A stretch of DNA of 64,000 nucleotides from Frankia casuarinae (GTDB taxonomy: Bacteria > Actinomycetota > Actinomycetes > Frankiales > Frankiaceae). The position numbers were made by a program, and so were the translations under genes. Location of the stretch: positions 2,542,001 to 2,606,000 of the forward strand of contig NC_007777.1 of the NCBI RefSeq assembly GCF_000013345.1. The letters are read 5' to 3'. Shown here in pieces: positions 27,242-38,476 of this stretch. Numbering within the stretch: position 1 is the stretch's first letter; each line of letters begins with the position of its first letter. The notes beneath the pieces were generated by a model. It saw only the letters and a program-made list of their open reading frames with translations, was not told the DNA's origin and ran no database searches.

Positions 27242-28618
27242 GTGAGTGCCATTGCTGCTATTCCCGCCGCTTCGGGATCCCGAGTGGATCCGGTCCGTGT
27301 CTTGCAGCACACGCTGTACCGGGCGGCCAAGGCCGATCCCGGGCGGAGGTTCCATGCGCTCTCGGACAAGGTCCACCGTGGGGACGTCCTGGAGCGTGCG
27401 TGGGCACTGGTGCGCGCCAACAGGGGCGCGCCGGGCATTGACCGGACCACCATTGCCCAGGTCGAGGAGTACGGGGTGTCCCGTCTTCTCGACGAGCTGG
27501 GCGGCGAATTGCGGGAAGGGGGGTACCGTCCTTTGCCTGTGCGCCGGGTAGAAATTCCCAAGCCGGGGGACAAGGGTGCGTCCCGGCCGCTGTCGATCCC
27601 TGCCGTCCGCGACCGTGTGGTGCAGACCGCCGTGAAGATCGTGCTCGAGCCGGTCTTCGAGGCGGACATGGCCGGGTGCTCGTTCGGGTTCCGCCCGCGG
27701 CGCTCGGCTCATGACGCACTGCAAGTGCTGGTGGATGCGTGCGGGAAGGGCCGTCGGTGGGTGGTGGAGACGGATATCGCTGATTGCTTTACGGCGATCC
27801 CGTTCGAAGGGTTGATGCAGACGATCAAGGAACGGGTCTGCGACCAGGCGATGCTCAGGTTGGTGCGTGCTGTCCTGCGTGCCGGCGTGATGCGCGACGG
27901 CGAGGTCCGGAGGCCGGTCAGCGGAATGTCCCAGGGCGGGCCGCTGTCCCCATTACTCTGTAACGTCTACCTGAACCGGCTTGACCGGGAATGGGACGAC
28001 GGGGACGGGATGATGGTCCGGTTCGCGGACGATATCGTCGTGATGTGCTGGTCGGAGGATCAGGCGGTGCGGGCGATGGATTGTCTGGTCCGGTTGCTCG
28101 CTGATCTGGGGCTGGAGACCAAGGCAGCCAAGACCCGTATCGTTCACCTACAGGTGGGAGGGGATGGTCTTGAGTTCCTGGGCTTCCATCACCGCCTGGT
28201 GCTGTCGCGGGGTGACCGGGGCAGACGGAGGGTGGCGTTTCTTGCGCGCTGGCCCTCGGACAGGGCCATGCAGCATGCTCGGGATCGGATTCGGGAGATT
28301 ACGGGACGGTCCAGGCTGCTGCTTAATCCAGAGGCGGTCGTGCGGGAACTGAACCTGTTCCTGCGTGGCTGGGCCGGATATTTCCGCTACGGATATTCGG
28401 CACGGCGCCTTGCTATGATCAGGCGGTTCGCGCAGGTACGGCTGGCTCGGTTTGTTCGGGCCAGACACCGGCGCAGCATGGGCTTCGGCTGGCGGGTGCT
28501 GATACGCTCCCGGCCGGTGGACCTCGGCCTGGTCAGCCTGTCTGGGATTGTCGTCACTCCCAGGGCCGGAAAGCTCTGGCGGGAGAGACCGAATGCCGGC
28601 GGTGAACGGCGTCGGTAA
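27242..28618 (+). CDS. ltrA: Group II intron reverse transcriptase/maturase
   Basis: The protein has 458 residues from GTG 27242, after AAGGAGGGG. It splices and mobilises the intron. Reverse-transcriptase blocks are ANRGAPGIDRTT, RPLSIPAVRDRVVQTAVKIV, GCSFGFRPRRSAHDAL, ETDIADCFTAIP and SGMSQGGPLSPLLCNVYLNR. The active site reads VRFADDIVV, with Phe in place of the usual Tyr of YADD. The maturase domain X region follows (FLRGWAGYFRYGY). There is no C-terminal HNH endonuclease, so mobility would be endonuclease-independent. Confidence 0.93.
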   Translation: MSAIAAIPAASGSRVDPVRVLQHTLYRAAKADPGRRFHALSDKVHRGDVLERAWALVRANRGAPGIDRTTIAQVEEYGVSRLLDELGGELREGGYRPLPVRRVEIPKPGDKGASRPLSIPAVRDRVVQTAVKIVLEPVFEADMAGCSFGFRPRRSAHDALQVLVDACGKGRRWVVETDIADCFTAIPFEGLMQTIKERVCDQAMLRLVRAVLRAGVMRDGEVRRPVSGMSQGGPLSPLLCNVYLNRLDREWDDGDGMMVRFADDIVVMCWSEDQAVRAMDCLVRLLADLGLETKAAKTRIVHLQVGGDGLEFLGFHHRLVLSRGDRGRRRVAFLARWPSDRAMQHARDRIREITGRSRLLLNPEAVVRELNLFLRGWAGYFRYGYSARRLAMIRRFAQVRLARFVRARHRRSMGFGWRVLIRSRPVDLGLVSLSGIVVTPRAGKLWRERPNAGGERRR

Positions 28619-28650
28619 GCCGTGTGTGGGAGAACCACATGCACGGATTG
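28617..28650 (+). ncRNA. Group II intron domain V
   Basis: The catalytic hairpin reads aagccgtgtgtggg and returns as accacatgcacgg, with a GAGA tetraloop. It begins with the AGC triad of domain V. It overlaps the stop codon of the maturase gene. Confidence 0.7.
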
Positions 28651-28860
28651 ACGGGGGGCGGCTGGAGACGGAGCATGCTATGGACGGCCGGGATGAGAAA
28701 CGGGCGGGAAACCGCGCGGACAAAGGTACCGGACCACGCGCCTAAAGCGAGATGCCACCGCGCCAGTCGCCTACCCTACACCGGCCGTGCAAAACCGATC
28801 GCATCACCCGACTTCCCTGGACACCGACGGTACGCACCAACCAGCGAACCGACCTTTCCT

Positions 28861-28999
28861 TATCCTGGGCGGCCCGGCCTACGACGCCCTGATCGCCTTC
28901 ACCGCGGCCGAACATCAGGCGACTCTGATGAGTCTCGACCAGCGAGCCGCCGCCACCTACGAAGCCATCGGAATCACCGTGGGCCAGCTCGCCTCGTGA
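28861..28999 (+). pseudogene. 3' fragment of a VapC-type PIN-domain toxin gene
   Basis: The frame encodes LGGPAYDALIAFTAAEHQAT, then LMSLDQRAAATYEAIGITVG and a stop. This is the C-terminal part of PIN-domain RNases (pattern GGAVYDALIAATA...LLSLDRRAAATYEAIGI). The first two thirds with the N-terminal acidic residues are missing. No vapB remains. Confidence 0.65.
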
Positions 29000-29186
29000 T
29001 GACCGGCCGGCCCGGGTATCCGGCCGTGGTCGGGCAGAGCGGTGCGGATGAGGACCGGAAGATGTCTGGCGTGGGGCCCTACAGGTTCGCCGGCCGGCGC
29101 CGAAGGGTCGGTGGCCACGATCCCGGCATCGGCCGCGACCATCATGACCCACAACACCATGATCCAGCGACATCACGAATTAAAGA

Positions 29187-30446
29187 TCAGTAGCGGCGGC
29201 CGCGGAAGGTACGCCGCAGGTCGTCGACCCATTGAGCGGGGATTTCCCAGGGAATGAAGTGGCCGCCGTGGTCGTGGGCGTTGAGGTTGACGTGGTTGTA
29301 CCAGGCGGCGCGGTCGGAGTCGAGGAAGTTCTGAACCCGCTGGTCGGTACTGACGCCGGGTGGGTTTTCATAGCCGACGAAGGTGATGCCGGTGGGCGCC
29401 TCGATGGCTGGCTGCCGGTCGTGGGACGGGGTCCACGGGTAGCGGTTGTTGTTGGCGTAGGTGCGGATCGAGGTACCGATCGCGTTGGTCACCCAGAAGA
29501 TCATGGCATGGGTGAGCAGGTCGTCTTTGGTGAAGACGGTCTCGATGTCGCCGCCGTTGTCGCTCCACTTCACCCAGCGTTCGAGTATCCAGGCGAGCAT
29601 CCCGGCCGGGGAGTCGGACAGCCCGTAGGCGAGCGTGCTCGGGGCGAGCACGTGCGCGGCGAGGTGGACGGCGAAGCGCCTCTCCACGGCGACGATCTGG
29701 GCGTGGATGTCGTCAGGAAGGCCGTCGGGGATGGGCCGGCCGCCGCTGAGGTCCCAGGCCCGGTCGCCGTTGAACAGGGTGAGCTTCAGGCCGGAGCCAA
29801 TGTGGATGGCGTACAGCTCGTCGGCGTACTTGTGCCCAAGCTGGCCGGTAACCAGGGCTCCGACGTCGCAGCCGGCGGCGGCGTACCTGTCGTAGCCGAG
29901 GGTCTGAGTCATGAGGGTGTGCCAGAGGTCGGCGACCTTCCAGAAGTTCAGGTCCGGGTTGTTCGGCAGCGGTACGGAGAACCCGAAGCCGGGAAACGAG
30001 GGGATGATCACATCGAATGCTTCGGTGGGATCGCCGCCGTACGCGCCGGGGTCGGCCAGCGGATCGATGACCCTGGACCAGTGCCAGAACGTCCAGGGCC
30101 AGCCATGGGTGAGGATCAGGGGGGTCGGATCGGGGCCGACTCCGGCCTTGCGCATGAAGTGCACCGGCACGCCTTCGACCTCGACCTGGTAGTGCTCGTA
30201 GGCGTTGATGGCGGCTTCGGACTTGCGCCAGTCGTAGCCGGTGCGCCAGTAGTCGACAAGTTCTTGCAGGTAGGCGCGGTTCACGCCGTAATACCAGTCC
30301 TCGTTGCCCGCATCGAGCGGCCAGCGAGTCAACTCCAGGCGCCGCTGGAGGTCGGCGAGCACGTCGTCGGGCACGTGAATCGGCGTCGGCTTCAGTGGGA
30401 ACGGCCGGGTCTCGACGGCGTGCGACGGCGTGGTTTCGTGGCTCAT
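29187..30446 (-). CDS. Epoxide hydrolase, alpha/beta-hydrolase fold
   Basis: The 419-residue enzyme opens epoxides to diols. The N-terminal epoxide-hydrolase domain starts at about residue 15 (PFPLKPTPIHVPDDVLADLQ RR region), with YWRTGYDWRKSEAAINAYEH typical of the family. The oxyanion motif is LTHGWPWTFWHW. The nucleophile Asp is in AAGCDVGALV, and the catalytic His is in HDHGGHFIPWE near the end. The gene is monocistronic, about 160 bases from the divergent small gene at 30608. Its physiological substrate cannot be told. Confidence 0.92.
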   Translation of the reverse strand: MSHETTPSHAVETRPFPLKPTPIHVPDDVLADLQRRLELTRWPLDAGNEDWYYGVNRAYLQELVDYWRTGYDWRKSEAAINAYEHYQVEVEGVPVHFMRKAGVGPDPTPLILTHGWPWTFWHWSRVIDPLADPGAYGGDPTEAFDVIIPSFPGFGFSVPLPNNPDLNFWKVADLWHTLMTQTLGYDRYAAAGCDVGALVTGQLGHKYADELYAIHIGSGLKLTLFNGDRAWDLSGGRPIPDGLPDDIHAQIVAVERRFAVHLAAHVLAPSTLAYGLSDSPAGMLAWILERWVKWSDNGGDIETVFTKDDLLTHAMIFWVTNAIGTSIRTYANNNRYPWTPSHDRQPAIEAPTGITFVGYENPPGVSTDQRVQNFLDSDRAAWYNHVNLNAHDHGGHFIPWEIPAQWVDDLRRTFRGRRY

Positions 30447-30607
30447 CGTCGTCTCCTTGTTGTCGTCTCGTCATCATCGTCTTCGCATCATCGTCTTCCT
30501 ACCGCCGGTCGACGTAACCGGTGAGCCGGTCGACGTATCGGGTGAGTCCGGCTCGGCCGGAACGACATCGCCGCGTGGGGATCGGGCGGGCGTGACCCGG
30601 GTAGGAG

Positions 30608-30880
30608 ATGGCTATGTGGACATGGCTACGAGGGATGGCGGCGCGCCGCCGGGCCCATTCCCGTTCCGGGTCCGGGTCCGTGGACAGTTCGGCCTGGAAC
30701 CCGTCCGGCTGGTGGTGGTGTCTCGACCACGGACGCGCGGAGAACCCGCCGGATGCGCCCGGTCATCGGCGCCTGGGTCCCTACGGCAGTGCCTCGGACG
30801 CCGAGAACTGGCGGCAGGGGTTGGACAGGCGCAACGAGGAATGGGACGAAGCGGACCGCCGATGGGCCGGGGACCGCTGA
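30608..30880 (+). CDS. Small conserved hypothetical protein
   Basis: The 90-residue protein has a basic start (MAMWTWLRGMAARRRAHSRS). A central part, SGWWWCLDHGRAE, is followed by RLGPYGSASDAENWRQGLDR and NEEWDEADRRW. The second half follows a pattern I recall from small actinomycete proteins (RLGPY.t..eAe.Wl....RN..W...D..W). No function is known to me. It does not look membrane-bound despite the Trp cluster. Confidence 0.65.
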   Translation: MAMWTWLRGMAARRRAHSRSGSGSVDSSAWNPSGWWWCLDHGRAENPPDAPGHRRLGPYGSASDAENWRQGLDRRNEEWDEADRRWAGDR

Positions 30881-30958
30881 CGGTGGTGCTGCCGGCACGG
30901 TCCGGTGGTCCTGTCGCCGGACCCGTACGGCCGTGAAGAGCGGCCGCCTCTGCCCGCG

Positions 30959-31807
30959 CTACCGCACCTCCGAGGACATCATCTGATTGGCCTGCGCATA
31001 GGGTGTCGCCTCGGCGGCGCATGAGAACGTACCTTCTTCGTGGATCTCCCGGGCCGCGCGCAGCACGGCCGCGAGAGCGATACGCGGCAGGAGGGAGCCG
31101 AAACTGATGCGGCGGACACCGAGCAGGCCCAGTTCGGTCACCGACGGGAACGGGGGCGGGCCCACCAGGACGTTCACCGGGCCCTGGACCCGCTTACAGA
31201 CCTCGCGGATGGAGTCCGGGCCCAGCAGGCCCGGGGCGTAAAGCACATCGGCGCCGGCCGCCGCGTACGCCTGAAGGCGACGTATCGTATCTTCGAGATC
31301 GGGGTGGCCGTAGAGAAAGTTTTCGGCGCGTGCCGTGATGACGAAGGGGAAGGGCAGGCTTCGCGCGGCGGCGACCGCGTGGCCGACTCGTGCGACGGCG
31401 TCATCCAAGGCCAGGATCGGCGCCTGCGGTATTCCGGTGGCGTCCTCGATGGACCCCCCGACGGCTCCAGCCTCGGCGGCCAGCAGAACGGTCTTCTCGA
31501 CGTCCCTGGGTGTCTGCGCGAAGCAGCTCTCGAGGTCGGCGGAGACCGGTAGCGGGGTTGCGGCGGCGATCGCACGGACGTTGGCAAAAGTCAGCGTGCG
31601 GTCGATCAGGTTCGCGCCGTCGGCCACACCGTGGCTGAAGGCCAGCCCGGCACTTGTGGTTCCGATGGCGACAAAGCCGGCCTGCGTCAGCAGGCGCGCG
31701 GTTCCGGCGTCCCAGGCATTTGCCATGACAAACGGACTGGCCTGCTCGTGTAGCTCACGGAATATCACCGCTTTGCGATGTTGCGCGGTCGTGTTGTCGT
31801 CCATCAC
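30959..31807 (-). CDS. Isocitrate lyase/PEP-mutase family protein
   Basis: The 282-residue protein has the TIM-barrel pattern of the phosphoenolpyruvate mutase superfamily: FVMANAWDAGTARLLTQAGF at the start, GTTSAGLAFSHG, the metal region PVSADLESCF, VGGSIEDATG and FVITARAENFLYG. The signature KKCGH of isocitrate lyase is absent. It is therefore more like the 2-methylisocitrate-lyase/carboxyvinyl-phosphonate group of uncertain substrate. It stands alone, so the reaction cannot be assigned from context. Confidence 0.88.
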   Translation of the reverse strand: MMDDNTTAQHRKAVIFRELHEQASPFVMANAWDAGTARLLTQAGFVAIGTTSAGLAFSHGVADGANLIDRTLTFANVRAIAAATPLPVSADLESCFAQTPRDVEKTVLLAAEAGAVGGSIEDATGIPQAPILALDDAVARVGHAVAAARSLPFPFVITARAENFLYGHPDLEDTIRRLQAYAAAGADVLYAPGLLGPDSIREVCKRVQGPVNVLVGPPPFPSVTELGLLGVRRISFGSLLPRIALAAVLRAAREIHEEGTFSCAAEATPYAQANQMMSSEVR

Positions 31808-32140
31808 ATCAACTTTCCTGGGGGCAGTTGGGGCACCGGCGTGGATAGATGAGTTCTACGCGCTGGTCGACGGCCGGTGATGCGTCGCGGGTAGCGTCAT
31901 CTTCGCAGGTGTCGCCTGCGGGTTTCGGCGCAACGCCGACATCAACGCGCCGCCCAGAATATTGCCGCAGGACGTGCGGTGAACGCGCGGGGAGGCATGG
32001 CATCGGCTGTGCCGACGAACCGCGAACCTCACCACCACGCCCCCTTTGGTGGGTGCGTAGGAGTCGGGATGCCCACCTTTCAGAGCGGGGAGGACGTCAG
32101 TCGCCAGCCCGGGACGCCCGCGGTGAGGGACGGTGGTTCT
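31808..32140. other. Intergenic region before the small gene at 32141
   Basis: No recognisable gene. A promoter for each of the two divergent neighbours must lie here. I see no clear repeats or operators. Confidence 0.5.
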
Positions 32141-32557
32141 ATGACCGACGACGACGATGACTGGGCCCCGCCGCCCGTGCCCCACGGCGACGGAGACCCG
32201 ATAGCAGCCGCGGGCGAGGCGCTCAACGAAGCGGAGACCGCCCTGCGGACCTACGCCTGGATACCGGACGCGGACGAGGTCGATGCTGCCGCCGCCATCC
32301 TCCACCAGCTGGATTCCGGGCAGCATCGACCTGACGCCCCGGCCCGGTACCTCGTCCACCGGGCGCTGGACGAGACGTACCCGCAGCTGATCGCCTGGCG
32401 GCCCCGACCGCTGTACCTGTATGCGGCGGTGAAAACCGTGCAGCTTCTCGCCGCGGCACCGCCCACCCAGGAGCGTGACGATGCCACCCTCGTCGCCTGG
32501 GACCGCCTGACCGTCCTGCTCCGCGTCGTGTCCGCCACCGCGGGTGGCAGTAGCTGA
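32141..32557 (+). CDS. Conserved hypothetical acidic protein
   Basis: The product has 138 residues from ATG 32141 and begins MTDDDDDWAPPPVPHGDGDP. An alpha-helical remainder follows, with AGEALNEAETALRTY and ARYLVHRALDETYPQLIAWR. No catalytic motif, signal or membrane segment is present. I do not recognise a family. The frame is open upstream to 31979, but that extension lacks coding character. Confidence 0.5.
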   Translation: MTDDDDDWAPPPVPHGDGDPIAAAGEALNEAETALRTYAWIPDADEVDAAAAILHQLDSGQHRPDAPARYLVHRALDETYPQLIAWRPRPLYLYAAVKTVQLLAAAPPTQERDDATLVAWDRLTVLLRVVSATAGGSS

Positions 32558-35236
<2,679 letters not shown>

Positions 35237-35296
35237 CGAGACCCGAGCGAGGGTCCCACGCCAAGGAGGGGGATCCCACGCGATAACGCGATGAGA

Positions 35297-35341
35297 GGAG
35301 GGCCCCGGCCTCCGGGTCCGGACCCGGACCCGGGGCCCTCC
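35297..35341 (+). terminator. Strong GC-rich hairpin after icd
   Basis: The arms ggagggccccgg (35297-35308) and ccggggccctcc (35330-35341) are perfect complements. Between them lies the 18-bp palindrome tccgggtccggacccgga (35311-35328). There is no T-run, as is common for actinomycete terminators. Confidence 0.75.
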
Positions 35342-35549
35342 CGTCGTCGGCAGCGGCCATGCCGTGACTCCGTGTAGCGCAATGGCCTCCATCTGCCGCG
35401 GCGGAACTTCGCTCCAACGATGAATCGGCATATGGATTGTTATTCCGTCATCAACATGTCTGTTGAGGTTCATGGGCGGCGCCTAGCGTCAGCCGGGTAG
35501 TTGAGCGATTTTCCGGGCCAGTCAGTGATATTGAGCAGGGTTTCGGGCT

Positions 35550-35669
35550 GGTCGGTGATGACGACGCGCTGGAGTTGATCAGGTCCCGGTTGCCGGGCCT
35601 GTCGCCGGCGGAGCGGCGGGTCGCCGATGCGGTCCTGCCGGCGCCGCTGAAGGTCCTGGACATCTCGTG
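35550..35669 (+). pseudogene. N-terminal remnant of a MurR/RpiR-type regulator
   Basis: The plus strand encodes DDDALELIRSRLPGLSPAER followed by RVADAVLPAPLKVLDIS and a stop. This is the HTH start pattern of RpiR regulators (I..RLP.LSPAERRVADAVL..P..V). The rest is absent. It overlaps the 3' end of the DUF2142 gene on the other strand. Confidence 0.45.
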
Positions 35670-37480
35670 ACCCGGACCGGCCGGGCCCTGATCTGACGCG
35701 TCCCCGCCGCCGGGCGATGCGGGCGAACGCCGCGGCCCGGCCGCCACAGCCCGGCCGCCGCGGCGGCGAGCAGGCAGCAGGCACCGGCTCCCGCCAGGGC
35801 CATCCAGGGGACCCAGCCACCCGGAGGATTCCACTGCGACGAGCCCAGGAACCAGGCCGGTCCATAGCTGCCCACGGCGCTGCGCTGCCAGTCCGTCCAC
35901 AGGCCGACGGCATGCACCGCGACCACCGCCATGACGGCGACGGCGGGCCCCGCCCGGCGCAGGGTCGCGGGGATACGCGCGGCCCGCCGGGTCAGGATCT
36001 CCCCGGCCGCCAGGGGTACCAGCACCGCGATCGGCAGCAGGTACCGCCCGTAAACCGGGAAGCGCGTCTGCCGCAGGACCAGCACGTCGAGCACCACCGC
36101 CACCGCCACCACGCCGATCAGCACCGCGCCGAGGCGGATCCGCTGCCGCCAGGTTCCCACGACGAACGCCGCACCGAGCAGGACCAGCAGGCACGCGCCC
36201 CACGTCCAGTAGGCGAACGAGGGCATCCGCAGGCTCGCCCAGCCGAACACCCCGACCCACTGCCGTGCCCAGGCGGGCGCGTCGGACGACAGCTGCCGCA
36301 GCCCCTGCTCCGCGAGCTCACGGCGTATCCCCGGGTGTGGCTGCACGCGCCTCTCCCAGACCGCGGTCGCGACGACCCCGGCCACGGCGAGGGCGATCCA
36401 CGGAACCGAGAGCCACCCGACCAGCCGGTGCCGCCGGGGCCCCTCCGTTGGCTGGGTCCCTTCTGTTGACCGGGGCCGCTCGACCGGCCGGGGCTGCTCG
36501 ACGGCGGGTACCGCATCGACGGCCCGCGCCCGCGCGCGGGGGGCCGCGAGACCGGCGGCGATCATCGGGGTGAGCAGCACCCACAGGGGACCGGACGGCC
36601 GGGACAACGCCACCAGCGCGGCGACGAGGCCGAGGGCGGGCCAGATCCACCTCGGCGGCGCGCCCGGTCGACCGAGTCGCAGCGCCAGGGTGAACAACGC
36701 GGTCGCGCCCGCGATCTCCATCCCGTTCGTGCCGAGGACGGAACCCAGGAACAACGCCATCGGCGAGACCGCCAGCAGCACGCCGCCGACCGAGAGCAGT
36801 CCGGCGCGGGAATCCCAGGAGGCGAAGATAATGATCGTCAACAGCGTCACCACGATGGCAGCCGAGGTCGCCCGCCCGGCGTAGAGCGCGCCGTCCGCCG
36901 TGTGCGTGTGGATCATCACGGCACCCTCGACCGCGTAGAGATAGGGCTCATAGGTGCCCACGTAACTGAGGGCCCGCGTCGCCGGCGGCCGGGGGCGCGG
37001 ACGGTCGAGGCACGCGACGGACACCCAGTCGCGGAAGAGGTCGCAGGGCAACCCCGCCGCGCCAGGGTTGAGCCCGGCGGGCAGGGCGAAGACGCGGCTG
37101 TTGCGATTGATCCAGTCGATCCGTTCGGCGCGGCCCGGTCCGTTGCCGAACGACGGATGTGCCAGCCTGCCGGGTGTTCCCGTCCATTGTCCGGTGCCCG
37201 CGCCGACCGCCTTCACGAAGTGGGCGGGCTCGTCGGGGCCGAACCCCGGCGGGTTGGTGGCGACCCAGGCCGCGACGAGCAGGAGGAACCCCGCGACGAG
37301 AAGCCGGGGAGGCAGCCGGGACGCACCCGGGGACCGGTCGGCCGTGCCACGCAGCCGGCCCCGCCGGCCCGGCCAGCCCGGCCGGCCCCGCCAGCCCGGC
37401 CAGCTACTTCGGCCACTCCGGTGATGCGCGGCACTGCCGGGACGGTCCGTCGCCGAACGGCACTCCGGTCCACCGGCCAT
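35579..37480 (-). CDS. DUF2142-type multispanning membrane protein
   Basis: The protein has 633 residues from ATG 37480. A basic N-terminus precedes a first helix (RLLVAGFLLLVAAWV) and the typical extracytoplasmic motif PPGFGPDEPAHFVKAVG. Several hydrophobic segments follow, such as AIVVTLLTIIIFASW, VGGVLLAVSPMALFLGSVLG and LGAVLIGVVAVAVVLDVLVL. The motif YGRYLLPIAVLVPL sits near the end. The family resembles GT-C glycosyltransferases and is often found in envelope polysaccharide loci; the acceptor is unknown. The last 60 residues are Pro/Arg-rich and may be read-through into RpiR-remnant DNA. Confidence 0.85.
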   Translation of the reverse strand: MAGGPECRSATDRPGSAAHHRSGRSSWPGWRGRPGWPGRRGRLRGTADRSPGASRLPPRLLVAGFLLLVAAWVATNPPGFGPDEPAHFVKAVGAGTGQWTGTPGRLAHPSFGNGPGRAERIDWINRNSRVFALPAGLNPGAAGLPCDLFRDWVSVACLDRPRPRPPATRALSYVGTYEPYLYAVEGAVMIHTHTADGALYAGRATSAAIVVTLLTIIIFASWDSRAGLLSVGGVLLAVSPMALFLGSVLGTNGMEIAGATALFTLALRLGRPGAPPRWIWPALGLVAALVALSRPSGPLWVLLTPMIAAGLAAPRARARAVDAVPAVEQPRPVERPRSTEGTQPTEGPRRHRLVGWLSVPWIALAVAGVVATAVWERRVQPHPGIRRELAEQGLRQLSSDAPAWARQWVGVFGWASLRMPSFAYWTWGACLLVLLGAAFVVGTWRQRIRLGAVLIGVVAVAVVLDVLVLRQTRFPVYGRYLLPIAVLVPLAAGEILTRRAARIPATLRRAGPAVAVMAVVAVHAVGLWTDWQRSAVGSYGPAWFLGSSQWNPPGGWVPWMALAGAGACCLLAAAAAGLWRPGRGVRPHRPAAGTRQIRARPVRVTRCPGPSAAPAGPHRRPAAPPATGPATGT

Positions 37481-37667
37481 GACTCCCCCGTCGCGCCCCG
37501 ACGTCCGATGGTTCCCTCGCCCCATCGCACCCTGTCACGCTTATCTAACTCCACTGCATGATTGGCGGATTGGCGGGACCGGGCCGATCGTCCGCGGGTC
37601 GCCACCAGGGCCCGCCGGGCGGAACGGCGAGGCGGCGGGGCGGCGGGGCGGCGGGGCGGAGCGGAAC

Positions 37668-38267
37668 TCAGCCGGCGCCGGGCACCGTGACGTTCTTCTC
37701 CGTGAAGCCGAAACCGGCCTGTCCGGCGGTCTGCTGGAAAGCGGTGAAGAGGTTCTCCTCGGAGTTGATGTCGGCATCCGTCGCGGTGCCGTTCTTCAAC
37801 TTCCCGGTGAGGGTGTTGAACTTGTCGCTGATTGACTGCACCGCGTTGCACAGTGACGGGTTGGCCAGGGCGAACTTCTTGGCGACCTTGAGTTCGTGGA
37901 CGGTGAACACGCCGGCGACCGCGGCCTTGGCGTAGGTACGTTTCCGTTTCGGGGCTCCGGATCGGAAGCCGCCGTTCTTCGCCGGCTTGTAGATGTACCG
38001 GTGGAAGGCCCCGAGCGCGAGGCCCGCGTGCACCGCGAACCGCGTCTTGGCGAAGGCCCTGCTGTTGCCGCCCGTCGGGCAGGCACCGCTGTACTCGGAG
38101 TCGTCGTCGGTGCCCGTCGAGCTGGATGCCGTGGCGCCCTGCACGGTCTTGGAGCCGCCGTTCGAGGAGTTGCACGCCCCGAGCAGCACGGCCGGGAGCA
38201 GCGCCACCAGCAGGACGATTCCCCATCGTGATGCGCGGCCCGCCGGTCTGGCGATCATCGAAGACAT
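37668..38267 (-). CDS. Lipoprotein of unknown function
   Basis: The protein has 199 residues. The signal ends in a lipobox: WGIVLLVALLPAVLLGAC with lipidated Cys at about residue 32, then a Ser/Thr/Gly-rich linker. The mature part has two cysteines, a YAKAAVAGVFTVHELKVAKK helix and the segment NPSLCNAVQSISDKFNTLTG. It looks helical and has no known catalytic motif. It is on the same strand as the DUF2142 gene (downstream) and the amidase-like lipoprotein (upstream), all three probably acting at the envelope. Confidence 0.7.
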   Translation of the reverse strand: MSSMIARPAGRASRWGIVLLVALLPAVLLGACNSSNGGSKTVQGATASSSTGTDDDSEYSGACPTGGNSRAFAKTRFAVHAGLALGAFHRYIYKPAKNGGFRSGAPKRKRTYAKAAVAGVFTVHELKVAKKFALANPSLCNAVQSISDKFNTLTGKLKNGTATDADINSEENLFTAFQQTAGQAGFGFTEKNVTVPGAG

Positions 38268-38390
38268 CCACTACCTACTTTCGACAGCGTTCGCCGGCAT
38301 CGCGGATGTCCGGCGAACGATCTACGGCGTTACGCGTGCGATGGGTGACTCTAGACGAGTAGGCCCTGGATCGGAGCGGATGGGGCAAAC

Positions 38391-38456
38391 GGGCAGGTGG
38401 GCAGGCAGGCAGACGGGCAGGCAGGCAGACGGGCAGGTGGGCAGGCAGGCAGACGG
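38391..38456. repeat. Nested gcag-type tandem repeats
   Basis: Units gggcaggcaggcagac (16 bp) and gggcaggtgggcaggc-type copies alternate over 66 bases in the gap between two genes for exported proteins. Confidence 0.85.
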
Positions 38457-38476
38457 CGGCACAACGGGGTTTCGGG

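Larger units (their letters stand above)
26655..28682 (+). mobile_element. Group II intron with reverse transcriptase
   Basis: The 5' end is marked by gtgtgcgcccagcg at about 26655, in line with the GUGYG start of group II introns. The structured 5' region has the usual mix of GC stems. The reverse transcriptase lies in domain IV, followed by a recognisable domain V (28617-28650). The 3' end, after a short domain VI, is placed at about 28682 with an error of some tens of bases. It lies about 25 bases after the end of the IS630 gene and is on the same strand. Confidence 0.75.

Noticed and set aside
29232-30524. 430-codon frame antisense to the epoxide hydrolase
   Set aside because: Val/Gly-rich shadow frame typical of high-GC DNA; the minus-strand frame has a full enzyme family pattern.
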